From: Candidatus Iainarchaeum sp.
GTDB taxonomy: Archaea > Iainarchaeota > Iainarchaeia > Iainarchaeales > DTGL01
Assembly (NCBI GenBank): GCA_017608575.1
Contig: JAFCFP010000020.1
Location: forward strand, 1 to 17,939
Direction: 5' to 3'
DNA length: 17,939 bases
Positions 1 to 7,806 of the stretch are shown here, one piece after another (positions within the stretch are counted from its first letter, which is position 1; every line of letters starts with the position of its first letter). Made by a program: the position numbers and the translations under genes. The notes under the pieces are model-generated. The model did not search any database, had not been told where the DNA came from, and was given only the letters and a program-made list of their open reading frames with translations.

Positions 1-763
1 CTGCCTGAATATGGGGGCTGGAAGTAAAATATTCGACAAATAGTGGGGAGACAAATAAAAGAAACAAGGAAAAAAAAACAGAGTATTTTTTCCACTCCTT
101 TTTTATTTGGGGGAAGTAAATTACGAAAAAACCAAAAAGAAAAAAAGGAACAAAAATGTACGCAATGCCATAGGAGTAAACCGCAAGAGAAAGGCTCAAC
201 GCCGCGGCAAGGGAAAAAACCATTTTATCCCTTGCCTTTAAAAGAAAATAAATTCCAAGAATAAAATAAAACGGGAGGGTGATGAGCTCGAAGCCAATTC
301 TGCTCGCTATGAGGTGCCAAGGCGAAATAGCGAGCAAGAATGAAACGATAAAGGCGTGCTTTTTTCCAAAAAGCTTTTTTGTGAGGAGAAAAGCGGCAAA
401 AATAGTAAGCGCTCCGTAAAATGCGGAAACCAACCTCACAGAAAAAACGCTCAATCCAAAAATGCCAATAAACGGAACAGCGCTATAAATAAAAACCGGG
501 TTTTTGTATTCCCCAAAAGCCCGGAAATAGAGGGGCATAAAAGTTCCGTGCTCGTCCTTTCCAGTTAAAAGAATTGAATAGGCATTGTATCCATTGCTTG
601 CCTCATCGCAGTAAAAACCAGGTGGAACGCTTTCAACAGCCCACGCTCTCAGAAAAAAAGCGAAAAGGAAAATCACTGCAAGGGCTCTCCATTCAGAAGT
701 GGCAAATTTGCACAATGAGTCCTTCAATTTGGAGTTCTCTGAAATGAAATTATTTAAGTTCAT
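1..763 (-). CDS. Membrane glycosyltransferase, GT39/PMT/ArnT-like, 3' end beyond window
   Basis: An uninterrupted minus-strand frame runs from ATG at 763 off the left edge (254 codons, no stop). Translation shows a short polar N-terminus, a first membrane helix (about residues 30-42), and then a loop with the acidic motif FYCDEASNGY. The loop is followed by repeated hydrophobic helices separated by short basic loops such as KKLFGKKH. A DE pair after the first helix is the catalytic hallmark of the GT-C/GT39 class, which moves sugars from polyprenyl-phosphate donors to protein or lipid acceptors on the outer face of the membrane. The start lies 14 bases inside the end of the upstream glycosyltransferase gene, with GGAG eleven bases before ATG, so translation is probably coupled. 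Donor and acceptor cannot be told from sequence. The C-terminal part is outside the window. Confidence 0.8.
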   Translation of the reverse strand, partial: MNLNNFISENSKLKDSLCKFATSEWRALAVIFLFAFFLRAWAVESVPPGFYCDEASNGYNAYSILLTGKDEHGTFMPLYFRAFGEYKNPVFIYSAVPFIGIFGLSVFSVRLVSAFYGALTIFAAFLLTKKLFGKKHAFIVSFLLAISPWHLIASRIGFELITLPFYFILGIYFLLKARDKMVFSLAAALSLSLAVYSYGIAYIFVPFFLFGFFVIYFPQIKKEWKKYSVFFSLFLLFVSPLFVEYFTSSPHIQA

Positions 764-2387
764 AGTAATAAATGCTCCAGCCGATTTTTGCCTTTGGTTT
801 TATGCCAAGAAGCCATCTCAACTTGTTGTCCTTGTCAAATATGCCGGTGATTTTTACAATGCTGACTGCAATGTTTCCATCAATGTGTTCAGGGTCATAG
901 CGTGCTTCTGGGAAAAACATTGCGTGATAGGGCCAGCCGAAATAAATCAGGTTCAGGTTCTTAATGTTGTTTTGTTTCACAAAAGCCATTAACTGGAATA
1001 AATCCTGTCCCCAGTCAATATTGGAGTCAGTTAGATAATACGGTGCATTGCTTGGACCACCGCATAACTCGTTAAAGTACGCCAAATAATTCGGATAAAT
1101 TGAAACCGAGGAAAAGAAAAACCATAAAATCAACAGAACAAAAACCGCTTTTGCTTTTTTGTTCTTTTTAATTGCTGGAAAACAAGTGCATTGTGATGCA
1201 AAAACGAAAAGGAATGGATACACTGGCAGAACATACCTTAACCCCAAATAAAACCTGCTGAAAAACGAAATTGCTACAAAAAACAGCAATGCAGGCAATA
1301 GCACTGCAAAAGAGTCAAGTTTTCGCTTTTTTGCAAAAACATAAACGGAAAAAGAGAGCAGTAAGATGAAAGCAACCGGTGTCTTTAAAATGAATGCTGC
1401 AAGGAAATACTCTGGAATAAAATCTCCGAATTTTCCAAGCAAATAACCCTGTCTACCGTTTTGCACCCAAGAGGAAATGAATTTGTAGCCGTCATACATT
1501 CGTGCGGGAATTATTCCATAATAATTGGGTTTGTTGTAGTTGTCAAATGCATAAATTGCATTAACAAAAAAAACGAGCAGTAGTATAATGAATGCAAAAA
1601 TAAAAGCATAATAGGACAAGAGGTTCTTTTTTTTCAGGAATTTTGGCTTGTTCTTTTTCAGTCTTTTAAAATAAAGCGCGTAAAACAAAAAAAGCACTGG
1701 CACAAAAAACAAGCCACTGAATTTTGTAAGCGATGCTGCTGAAAGAAAAAAAGCTGAAAGAAAGAGGTTCAAAAATTTTCCATTGCGGGTGAAAAGAAAC
1801 GCAAAATAAAAGGCAGCAAAGACAAAAACTGTTAAAGTGAAGTCCAGCGCTGCAATTCTTGAATGCGCTAAAATGTTTGGAGACAACGCATAAAAAAACA
1901 ATGCAAGCAATGCTGCTTTGTTTCCAAACAATTTTTTGCTCCAAGAAAAAACAAGCACTCCCAAAAACACTCCAAGGAAAATCTGCATTAATCGTGCACT
2001 GAACACTATTGGAAAAAAATTATCCAGATTCGCAGCATAAAAATCCGCTGCAAAGCCATAATTTGGAATATTGTTGCCCATTTTTGCTGATTCAATCCAA
2101 GTGGGTTTTTCCAATGGCAGTTCTGGATTCAAAAAAAGCAATGGAAGTGCAAGAACCATTTTTCCAAAAACAGGGTGTTCTGGGTTAAGACGATAGTCTG
2201 CTGTTTTAAGATAAGAATAACCGGCTGGAATGTACACTGATTCATCAACAGTAAGGCTTTTTATTGCAATGCTGGTTGTAGCACAAAAAACAAAAAAGAC
2301 AACCAATAATCCTGCAACAATTTTCACTTGTTTTTCATTTTCAAAATCAATTCTTTTCATTATTACATTAAAGTGTTTTTTTAGCAT
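750..2387 (-). CDS. Membrane glycosyltransferase, GT39/PMT-like
   Basis: This is a 545-residue integral membrane protein with about ten or more hydrophobic helices. After the first helix comes LTVDESVYIPAGYSY, then LNPEHPVFGK. The D-E pair and N-x-E-H-P element are typical of dolichyl-phosphate-mannose-type (PMT_2/GT39) transferases. Near the C-terminus SNIDWGQDLFQL matches the conserved DWGQDL motif of archaeal and bacterial members. It probably glycosylates surface proteins or lipids on the outer membrane face, with substrate unknown. The frame stays open upstream to 2543, but that extension would run into the divergent mbhA gene. I chose ATG at 2387 because a TATA-like TTTTTAATAA (2408-2417) is centred 25 bases upstream, as expected for a leaderless message. 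ATG at 2360 is the alternative. The last 14 bases overlap the next glycosyltransferase gene. Confidence 0.82.
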   Translation of the reverse strand: MLKKHFNVIMKRIDFENEKQVKIVAGLLVVFFVFCATTSIAIKSLTVDESVYIPAGYSYLKTADYRLNPEHPVFGKMVLALPLLFLNPELPLEKPTWIESAKMGNNIPNYGFAADFYAANLDNFFPIVFSARLMQIFLGVFLGVLVFSWSKKLFGNKAALLALFFYALSPNILAHSRIAALDFTLTVFVFAAFYFAFLFTRNGKFLNLFLSAFFLSAASLTKFSGLFFVPVLFLFYALYFKRLKKNKPKFLKKKNLLSYYAFIFAFIILLLVFFVNAIYAFDNYNKPNYYGIIPARMYDGYKFISSWVQNGRQGYLLGKFGDFIPEYFLAAFILKTPVAFILLLSFSVYVFAKKRKLDSFAVLLPALLFFVAISFFSRFYLGLRYVLPVYPFLFVFASQCTCFPAIKKNKKAKAVFVLLILWFFFSSVSIYPNYLAYFNELCGGPSNAPYYLTDSNIDWGQDLFQLMAFVKQNNIKNLNLIYFGWPYHAMFFPEARYDPEHIDGNIAVSIVKITGIFDKDNKLRWLLGIKPKAKIGWSIYYYELK

Positions 2388-2405
2388 ACCAATACCACTG
2401 TTTTT

Positions 2406-2463
2406 CCTTATTAAAAATTCTTTCTGTTTCAGGCATTCAAATGCAATGAGATATGTTTTAAAC
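2406..2463. promoter_or_regulatory. Divergent promoter region, glycosyltransferases / mbh operon
   Basis: Two A/T boxes lie between divergent genes. On the plus strand TTTTAAA (2456-2462) predicts transcription start near 2485, giving mbhA a leader of about 28 bases that contains the SD GGTGGAG (2503-2509). On the minus strand TTTTTAATAA (2417 down to 2408) predicts a start close to ATG 2387. No other candidate start for the 14-gene mbh operon is visible, so this is probably its only strong promoter. The start positions are inferred from usual archaeal TATA spacing. Confidence 0.5.
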
Positions 2464-2512
2464 CTTTTGTTTCTATTTTTTTGAAAGCCTTTTTGGAAAA
2501 ATGGTGGAGTAA

Positions 2513-3016
2513 ATGCTTTTTGTGCTATTGGCACTTTTTTCATTCATTGTTTATTTAGTGCTTACAGCTGGGTCAGGTTCAATTGGTTACTGGAGCGCTT
2601 CAGAGCTATTGGTTGGAGTGTTTTTTGCCGTTGTCGCCGGCTTTGTAAGCAGGGCTTTTTTCTCAAAACAAAAAATTGAACTAAGCACTGCTTTCTTAAA
2701 CCCGGTGCGATGGATTTATTTTTTTGTTTATTTGGTGTATTTCTTTTTTGCAATGGCTAAAGCCAATTTTGATGTTGCTTTTCGTGTAATAACCGGCAAA
2801 ATAAGGCCAGGCATTGTGCGAATTAAGCCAGGGCTTAAAACAACGCTTGGCACAGTAATGCTTGCAAACTCTATTACTTTAACGCCTGGAACATTAAGCG
2901 TTGAAATTGAAGGCAAAGACCTGCACGTTCATTGCTTGAACCTTAAAAGCAAAAAACCGGAATTGAAGGAAGTATGCGGCAATTTTTCCCAATGGATTAG
3001 GAGGATTACTGAATGA
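2513..3016 (+). CDS. mbhA: Membrane-bound hydrogenase subunit A (MrpE-like)
   Basis: This is a 167-residue MrpE/MnhE-type subunit and the first gene of the operon. It has two N-terminal hydrophobic helices, a further hydrophobic segment around residues 70-85, and then a soluble C-terminal domain with the family element NSITLTPGT (about residues 119-127). In Mbh complexes this subunit belongs to the Mrp-derived sodium-translocating module. ATG at 2513 follows the SD GGTGGAG, and the length equals the usual MrpE size. It overlaps mbhB by 4 bases (ATGA). Assignment to Mbh rather than a stand-alone Mrp antiporter rests on the downstream hydrogenase genes. Confidence 0.92.
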   Translation: MLFVLLALFSFIVYLVLTAGSGSIGYWSASELLVGVFFAVVAGFVSRAFFSKQKIELSTAFLNPVRWIYFFVYLVYFFFAMAKANFDVAFRVITGKIRPGIVRIKPGLKTTLGTVMLANSITLTPGTLSVEIEGKDLHVHCLNLKSKKPELKEVCGNFSQWIRRITE

Positions 3017-3267
3017 CTGTTTTTATGCTTGCAGTTGTTTTCCTTGTTTTATTGATGTTTTTATGCATTCTTAGAATGGTGTTGGGTCCAACTGTGCCCG
3101 ATAGGCTTGTTGCACTGGATACAACCAACACCCTTGCAGTAAGCGTTTTAATTGTAATGGGTGCTTTGTTTAAACAGTCAATTTTTGTTGATGTCGCAAT
3201 TGTTTACGCAATTCTTTCATTTGTTGGCACAATGTATTTTGCAAAATATTTGGAGGCCAAAAAATGA
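3013..3267 (+). CDS. mbhB: Membrane-bound hydrogenase subunit B (MrpF-like)
   Basis: This is an 84-residue, three-helix MrpF/MnhF-family protein. The signature GPTVPDRLVALD (residues 25-36) lies after the first helix, where the family has its GPT..DR..ALD loop. The rest is hydrophobic and ends in a short basic tail. It forms part of the small-subunit bundle, with MrpE and MrpG, that is thought to carry Na+ in Mbh. The start overlaps the mbhA stop and its own stop overlaps the mbhC start, each as ATGA. Confidence 0.92.
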   Translation: MTVFMLAVVFLVLLMFLCILRMVLGPTVPDRLVALDTTNTLAVSVLIVMGALFKQSIFVDVAIVYAILSFVGTMYFAKYLEAKK

Positions 3268-3602
3268 TTCCATTGCTTTATGTTTCATATGCATTGATTT
3301 GCTTTGGATTAGCCTTCCAGTTTCTTGGCTCAATTGCATTGCACAGGTTTCCTGATGTTTACACAAGAATGCATGGCACAACAATGTGCACTACTTTTGG
3401 CTCAATTTTCATAATTCTTGGAATTGCTTTTTATGGATTGCTTCAATCAGACACAGCATTGTTTTTGCACCCCCTTGTTGCATTGGTTTTTTTGCTGTTG
3501 ACCAATCCAACAGGCACTCATGCAATTGCAAGGGCTGCGCGTTTTAGCGGCATAAAGCCAAAGCATGCAATAACTGACAGCCTTGCCGGAGGGAAAAAAT
3601 GA
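3264..3602 (+). CDS. mbhC: Membrane-bound hydrogenase subunit C (MrpG-like)
   Basis: This is a 112-residue MrpG/MnhG-family subunit with three predicted helices. The conserved loop RFPDVYTRMHG occupies residues 28-38, and TNPTGTHAIARAA in the last third matches the family's NP.ahai.rAa element. It is a membrane component of the Mrp-like ion-translocation module of Mbh. It has four-base overlaps with both neighbours. Confidence 0.92.
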   Translation: MIPLLYVSYALICFGLAFQFLGSIALHRFPDVYTRMHGTTMCTTFGSIFIILGIAFYGLLQSDTALFLHPLVALVFLLLTNPTGTHAIARAARFSGIKPKHAITDSLAGGKK

Positions 3603-3832
3603 TTCAATTGCTTGTATTGGCTGGAATAATTATTGCTGCATTGCTTGCAGTCAGTTCCAAGGATTTATTGCTTGGAGTGATTTTTTTGGCTGCAATGAGC
3701 ATTCTTGTATCAATTGAGTTTTATTTTTTGCAGGCTCCCGATGTGGCAATAACTGAAGCTGCTGTTGGCGCTGGGCTTTCAACAGCTATTTTTATTGTGG
3801 CAATATGGAAAACAAGGAGGAATGAGCAATGA
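3599..3832 (+). CDS. mbhD: Membrane-bound hydrogenase subunit D (DUF4040/MrpA C-terminal-like)
   Basis: This 77-residue protein matches the DUF4040 segment found within MrpA or MrpB and as the stand-alone MbhD subunit. It has three hydrophobic helices and the family motif QAPDVAITEAAVGAG (residues 46-60). The acidic residues D48 and E53 sit within the membrane region and are candidates for ion conduction. Its position between MrpG-like and MbhE-like genes is the same as in Pyrococcus mbh operons. It overlaps both neighbours by 4 bases. Confidence 0.88.
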   Translation: MIQLLVLAGIIIAALLAVSSKDLLLGVIFLAAMSILVSIEFYFLQAPDVAITEAAVGAGLSTAIFIVAIWKTRRNEQ

Positions 3833-4095
3833 AAGCAGTTGCCAAAACACTTGTGTTTTTGGTTTTGGTTTTCTTCCTTGTTTTAACGGCAATTGAATTA
3901 AGGCCTTTTGGCAAGCCAAAGAAAAGCACAATGGATGACTATATAATAGTTGAAGGTCAAAGGGAAACCGCTGCCAATAATTTGGTGTCAGCTGTTGTGT
4001 TTGATTACCGTGGCTATGATACGCTTGGAGAAGCAACAGTTCTTTTTGCTGCAGTCAGCGGTGTTTACTTGCTTTTAAGGGAGGCAAAAAAATGA
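3829..4095 (+). CDS. mbhE: Membrane-bound hydrogenase subunit E (MrpA/B C-terminal-like)
   Basis: This 88-residue subunit has an N-terminal helix, an extra-membrane loop, then the hallmark NLVSAVVFDYRGYDTLGE (residues 51-68), followed by a second helix and a basic end. The FDYRG.DTLGE element is diagnostic of the MrpA C-terminal/MbhE family. In Mbh structures this small subunit bridges the antiporter-like and Mrp parts. It is joined to mbhD and mbhF by ATGA overlaps. Confidence 0.88.
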   Translation: MKAVAKTLVFLVLVFFLVLTAIELRPFGKPKKSTMDDYIIVEGQRETAANNLVSAVVFDYRGYDTLGEATVLFAAVSGVYLLLREAKK

Positions 4096-4556
4096 GTGGT
4101 CTCTCGCAGATAGTGAAAACTGTTTCACTGGTTTTGTTTGTTCCAATTTTGACTTTTGGATTGTATGTGGTTGCCCATGGTCACTTGACTCCGGGCGGTG
4201 GCTTTCAGGGTGGAACAGTTATTGCTACAGCGCTTGCATTGTTTTTGGTGGCATTTGGGGCAAAAGAATTCAAAAGAATTTTGGGCAAGGATTTTCTTTC
4301 AGCAGTTGAAAGCATTGGATTGCTTTCATTTGGGGCACTGGCGTTGCTTGGCTTGGGCACTGCTTTCTTTGCCAATTTTTTAGCTAATTCCGGTGGATTG
4401 TTTGGCAAAAGCGTGCCGGTTGGAGCAAATGCTGGAATTTTTAATTCAGCTGGAACAATTCCCTTGATGAATTTTGCTGTCGGCATTGAAGTGGCAAGCG
4501 CTTTATCATTGGTGTTGTTGTTAATGTATTTGTCTGAAAAAGGTGTTGGAAAATGA
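4092..4556 (+). CDS. mbhF: Membrane-bound hydrogenase subunit F (MrpB-like)
   Basis: This 154-residue MrpB/MnhB-family protein has four hydrophobic helices. The highly conserved loop HGHLTPGGGFQGG occupies residues 29-41. A longer loop (about residues 95-120) contains glycine-rich sequence before the last helix. It belongs to the Na+-translocating Mrp portion of the complex. The start codon overlaps the mbhE stop and the end overlaps mbhG, each by 4 bases. Confidence 0.92.
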   Translation: MSGLSQIVKTVSLVLFVPILTFGLYVVAHGHLTPGGGFQGGTVIATALALFLVAFGAKEFKRILGKDFLSAVESIGLLSFGALALLGLGTAFFANFLANSGGLFGKSVPVGANAGIFNSAGTIPLMNFAVGIEVASALSLVLLLMYLSEKGVGK

Positions 4557-4927
4557 TTGAAGCATTAATGCAGAACCTTCCATTTGTTGTTTCAGCATTG
4601 CTTTTTGTGATTGGATTGTATGCTTTGCTGTTTAAATCGAACCTTATAAAAATGGCCATTGGCCTTTCAATAATGGGTTCAGCTGTTAACATTTTCCTCA
4701 TTGCCCTTGGCTATAAAGAGAATTCAATTGCTCCCATTTTTACAAATGCTCCCATTAATGGCTCAATAAATGCTGCAAAAATGGCAATGCCAATTCCACA
4801 AGCATTAACCCTTACAAGCATTGTAATAAGCTTGGCGGTAACCGCTTTAATGCTTTCACTTGCAGTTGTTGTTTATAGGCATTGTGGTTCACTGAATGCT
4901 TCAAAGGCTTGGAGGCTTAAGAAATGA
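4553..4927 (+). CDS. mbhG: Membrane-bound hydrogenase subunit G (MrpC/NuoK-like)
   Basis: This 124-residue MrpC/NuoK homologue has three helices. GLYALLFKSNLIKMAIGLSI (about residues 21-40) matches the NuoK/MrpC pattern, and IPQALTLTSIVI matches the family's PLPQALVLTAIVI stretch, with the usual preceding acidic residue absent here. It pairs with the large MrpD-like antiporter subunit encoded next, as MrpC does with MrpD. It has ATGA overlaps on both sides. Confidence 0.92.
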   Translation: MIEALMQNLPFVVSALLFVIGLYALLFKSNLIKMAIGLSIMGSAVNIFLIALGYKENSIAPIFTNAPINGSINAAKMAMPIPQALTLTSIVISLAVTALMLSLAVVVYRHCGSLNASKAWRLKK

Positions 4928-6480
4928 TTAACGAGATTGCATTGCATAGCCCGGCTTTGGCAATAGCCATTCCCTTGGTTTTTGCATTCCTTTTGCCTCT
5001 CTTAAAGAAATGGAAAAAGCTAGCTGCTTTAATGGCACTCATTGGCTTTGGTGCAGCGGAAACAATGGCAGTACTGGTTTTCAAAAGCGTTTTAACTGAG
5101 GGAATCAAGGTTTATGTAATGGGCGCTTCCTCCATTGGACAAACAACGCCTCCGTTTATGCCTGTGCCTGTGAGAATAATTCTTGAAATTGATGCCTTTT
5201 CTGCATTAATGGGTTTGGCTGGTGCAACAATTGCTTTGCTTGCAGCGATTTATTCAATCAAGTTCATTAAAGAATCACATGTGAAATACTATTCTTTGTT
5301 GTTGTTAATGCTTGCCGGATTGCTTGGATTTGTTTTTACGGGTGATTTATTTAACCTTTTTGTATTTTTTGAAGTGCTTTCCATTTCCTCTATTGGCTTG
5401 ATTGCTTTTTGGCTGAAACGCAGTGAAGCAGTTGAAGCTGGTTTTAAGTATTTAACAATTAGTGCTGTTGCTTCGCTTTTTGTGCTTTTTGCAATTGGTC
5501 TTCTCTATGGAGAGCACGGCATTTTGAACATTGCAACAATTTCAAGGGACATGCTTTTTTACGGTTTTGCCTTTACTGACATAATTGCCCTTGGCTTGCT
5601 TGTCTGCGCGTTTGCTATGAAATGCGGAACAGCGCCAATGCATTTCTGGGTTCCTGATGCTTACGGTGAAGCACCAGCAGCAGTCACTGCAGTGCTTGCA
5701 ATTGCAAGCCTTTCAAGTGTTTATGCTTTGTTAAGGATTGCTTTCACTGTTTTCGGGCCATTGCCTCACACTGAAATAATTGCTTATGCAGTAATAATAA
5801 TGGGAGCAATTTCATTGTTTGTTGGTGCAACAATGTCATTGGTGCAAAAGGATTTGAAGAGATTAATTGCGTATGCTGGTGTTTCACAAACTGGTTTTAT
5901 TTTGGTTGCCTTTGGTGTTGGCTTGGTTGCAATAAACAATGTTCCATTGCAGGCATTCGGTTTAAGGGCAATGCAGGGTGGATTGTTTCACTTAATAAAC
6001 CATGCATTTTATGAGGCGCTTTTATTCCTTGTCGCTGGCGCAATAATTTACCGTGCTGGCACAAAGGACTTGAATGAATTGGGCGGTCTGGCCAGACAGA
6101 TGCCTTTAACCGCGGTTTTCTTTTTAATTGGAGCAATTTCAATTGCTGGTTTGCCGCCTTCAAACGGTTTTGCTTCAAAAATACTCATTTACGAATCCAT
6201 TTATTTCTTCAGTCCATTGCTGGCAGTGATTGCCTTGATTTCAAGCGTTATTGTAGTAGTGCCAATGGTTAAAGCGTTTTGCTCTGCATTCCTTGGGCCT
6301 GAAATCAAAAAATTCAAATCAGTAAAAGAAGTACCTGGTTCAATGATTTTGGCAATGCTTGTGCTGTCAATAATTGTTATTTTCTTTGGATTGTTCCCAG
6401 GCATAATGCTTGAATCAATAGTAAACCCGGCAGTAAACGCATTGCTCAACCAGGCTGCTTATGTTGGAGGTGTGCTGTAA
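4924..6480 (+). CDS. mbhH: Membrane-bound hydrogenase subunit H (MrpD/NuoN-type antiporter)
   Basis: This 518-residue proton-pumping antiporter-like subunit has about 14 helices and is homologous to MrpD and complex I NuoL/M/N. The key charged residues of the half-channels are visible: E150 in FNLFVFFEVLS, K233 in FAMKCGTAPMHFWVPDAYGEA, K309/K312 in LVQKDLKRLIAYAGVSQ, and H356/H360 in GLFHLINHAFYEA. The broken-helix proline and glycine patterns are also present. Only one such antiporter gene occurs in the operon. That fits Mbh, since the related Mbs/Mbx complexes have two. ATG overlaps the mbhG stop. The stop TAA shares one base with the next ATG. Confidence 0.95.
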   Translation: MINEIALHSPALAIAIPLVFAFLLPLLKKWKKLAALMALIGFGAAETMAVLVFKSVLTEGIKVYVMGASSIGQTTPPFMPVPVRIILEIDAFSALMGLAGATIALLAAIYSIKFIKESHVKYYSLLLLMLAGLLGFVFTGDLFNLFVFFEVLSISSIGLIAFWLKRSEAVEAGFKYLTISAVASLFVLFAIGLLYGEHGILNIATISRDMLFYGFAFTDIIALGLLVCAFAMKCGTAPMHFWVPDAYGEAPAAVTAVLAIASLSSVYALLRIAFTVFGPLPHTEIIAYAVIIMGAISLFVGATMSLVQKDLKRLIAYAGVSQTGFILVAFGVGLVAINNVPLQAFGLRAMQGGLFHLINHAFYEALLFLVAGAIIYRAGTKDLNELGGLARQMPLTAVFFLIGAISIAGLPPSNGFASKILIYESIYFFSPLLAVIALISSVIVVVPMVKAFCSAFLGPEIKKFKSVKEVPGSMILAMLVLSIIVIFFGLFPGIMLESIVNPAVNALLNQAAYVGGVL

Positions 6481-6833
6481 TGTTTCCACTTAGCCTTAAT
6501 GGAATGGGAGCAGTTGAATGGAATCCATTAATGTTAGTAGCAGCATTCCTCTTGATTGCAGTGATTGTTGTGTTGATTAGAATGATGGGTCCAAAAGGAG
6601 CTGTTTTCAAAAAATTCCGTGTTCAGCCTTTCCTTTCAGGGAACAAGGCGTCAGAGAAAAACATTGTGCATGCTGACAATTTCTTTTGGGGTTTCACTGA
6701 AGCATTTAAAAAATACTATGAAAAAATGTTCAATATTCATTCTGGCCAATTGAATGATTACTTGTTCTGGTTTGTTTTCAGTTTGGCGCTTGTATTAATT
6801 GCATTGTATGCGGGGGTGTACTTGTGGGCATAA
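6480..6833 (+). CDS. mbhI: Membrane-bound hydrogenase subunit I
   Basis: This 117-residue protein has one N-terminal helix (about residues 17-37), a soluble basic middle, an amphipathic stretch, and a second helix at the C-terminus. Size, topology and place between the antiporter gene and the hydrogenase small subunit identify it as MbhI. In the Pyrococcus complex MbhI links the hydrogenase arm to the Mrp-like arm. Sequence conservation in this family is low, so the call depends partly on gene order. It begins in a TAATG overlap and ends 10 bases inside mbhJ. Confidence 0.8.
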   Translation: MFPLSLNGMGAVEWNPLMLVAAFLLIAVIVVLIRMMGPKGAVFKKFRVQPFLSGNKASEKNIVHADNFFWGFTEAFKKYYEKMFNIHSGQLNDYLFWFVFSLALVLIALYAGVYLWA

Positions 6834-7288
6834 ACACATTGAATCGATCCCTATGGGTTTTTCATGTAAACACTGGTTCATGCAATGGCTGTGACATTGA
6901 AATTGTAGCCGCATTGACTCCAAGATATGATGTTGAAAGATTCGGAATAAAACTTGTTGGAACACCAAGGCATGCTGATGTATTGCTGGTAACAGGTGCT
7001 GTTACAAGGCAAATGAAAGACAAATTGTTGCGAGTCTACGAGCAAACCCCTGACCCCAAAGTGGTAATGGTTATTGGCAATTGTGGTGCGACAGGTGGAG
7101 TATTTTATGAATCATATAATTTGGTTGGACCTGTTGACAGGCTTATTCCAGTTGATGTTTTTGTTCCAGGCTGTCCGCCGAGGCCTGAGGCAATAATTGA
7201 GGGCGTAGTCAAAGCCTGGAAAAAACTCGAAGAACTGGAAGCAGCCGGAAAACGCAAAAAGAAAAGGGCAAAGGAGGCAAAAGAGTGA
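6824..7288 (+). CDS. mbhJ: Membrane-bound [NiFe] hydrogenase small subunit
   Basis: This 154-residue NuoB/HycG-like electron-transfer subunit carries the proximal [4Fe-4S] cluster. All four ligands are present: C20 and C23 in SCNGCDIEI, C87 in GNCGATGG, and C117 in PGCPPRPEA. This is the short single-cluster form typical of group 4 hydrogenases, without the medial and distal clusters of uptake enzymes. Electrons pass from MbhN through this cluster to the [NiFe] site in MbhL. The start is GTG at 6824, preceded by a strong SD GGGGGTG (6811-6817), inside the end of mbhI. The C-terminus has a lysine-rich tail. Confidence 0.95.
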   Translation: MGINTLNRSLWVFHVNTGSCNGCDIEIVAALTPRYDVERFGIKLVGTPRHADVLLVTGAVTRQMKDKLLRVYEQTPDPKVVMVIGNCGATGGVFYESYNLVGPVDRLIPVDVFVPGCPPRPEAIIEGVVKAWKKLEELEAAGKRKKKRAKEAKE

Positions 7289-7806
7289 AGCCAGCGGGTG
7301 TAGTCAATTCTTTCAAAAAAGAATTCGAAAACAATATTGAAATCCATACCAGCGAGCACGGAAAGGGAAAGAAAAAAACCGTGCGTGTTTGGATTACTGT
7401 AAAAAACAAGGATTTCAAAAAAGCAGTGAGGCACTTGTTCAAACTGCAGGAATTCCCACATTTTTCGGTTTCATCTGGCACTGACTTGGGAAAAGAAATT
7501 GAAATAATAAACCACTTTGTCTTGAACTATGGTGAACGCTTGAAGGCAATTCCTGTAAGCATTAAAGTAAAACTCCCAAAAAGAAAACCAGAAATGGAAA
7601 CAATCACTGACTTGTTTCCAAGCGCTATTATTTCTGAGCAGGAAAAAATGGAAATGCTCGGGATTACAATTAAAGGAATTCCAAGGAATAGAGTGTTCAC
7701 AGATGAAAGCATGCCTTCAAATGCGTTTCCGTGGAGAAAGGATTCAAAAGGCGTTGAAAAAATTGCAAGAAACCTTCATGAAGAAAAAAGAGGTAATAAA
7801 AAATGA
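7285..7806 (+). CDS. mbhK: Membrane-bound hydrogenase subunit K (NuoC-like, 30 kDa)
   Basis: This 173-residue soluble subunit is homologous to the 30-kDa NuoC/HycE N-terminal domain. The family's central motif appears as SAIISEQEKMEMLGITIKGI (about residues 113-132), where complex I has the ER..D.fGi.f.GHP pattern. It scaffolds the catalytic subunit MbhL and has no metal-binding residues of its own. It starts with GTG at 7285, forming a GTGA overlap with the mbhJ stop, and ends in an ATGA overlap with mbhL. In many hydrogenases this domain is fused to the large subunit. Here it is separate, as in Pyrococcus Mbh. Confidence 0.9.
   Translation: MKPAGVVNSFKKEFENNIEIHTSEHGKGKKKTVRVWITVKNKDFKKAVRHLFKLQEFPHFSVSSGTDLGKEIEIINHFVLNYGERLKAIPVSIKVKLPKRKPEMETITDLFPSAIISEQEKMEMLGITIKGIPRNRVFTDESMPSNAFPWRKDSKGVEKIARNLHEEKRGNKK

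Noticed and set aside
43..992. Plus-strand open frames of about 70-97 codons in the first kilobase.
   Set aside because: They are antisense to continuous glycosyltransferase coding sequence on the minus strand, which has family motifs and membrane-helix periodicity.
2388..2543. N-terminal extension of the second glycosyltransferase to an upstream ATG at 2543.
   Set aside because: It would overlap the divergent mbhA start and both promoter elements, and the added 52 residues are basic and unlike the family. A TATA box fits ATG 2387 instead.
2513..4927. A stand-alone Mrp Na+/H+ antiporter operon.
   Set aside because: The MrpE-F-G-D/E-B-C-D genes run on by overlapping starts into the hydrogenase genes, and there is no full-length MrpA.
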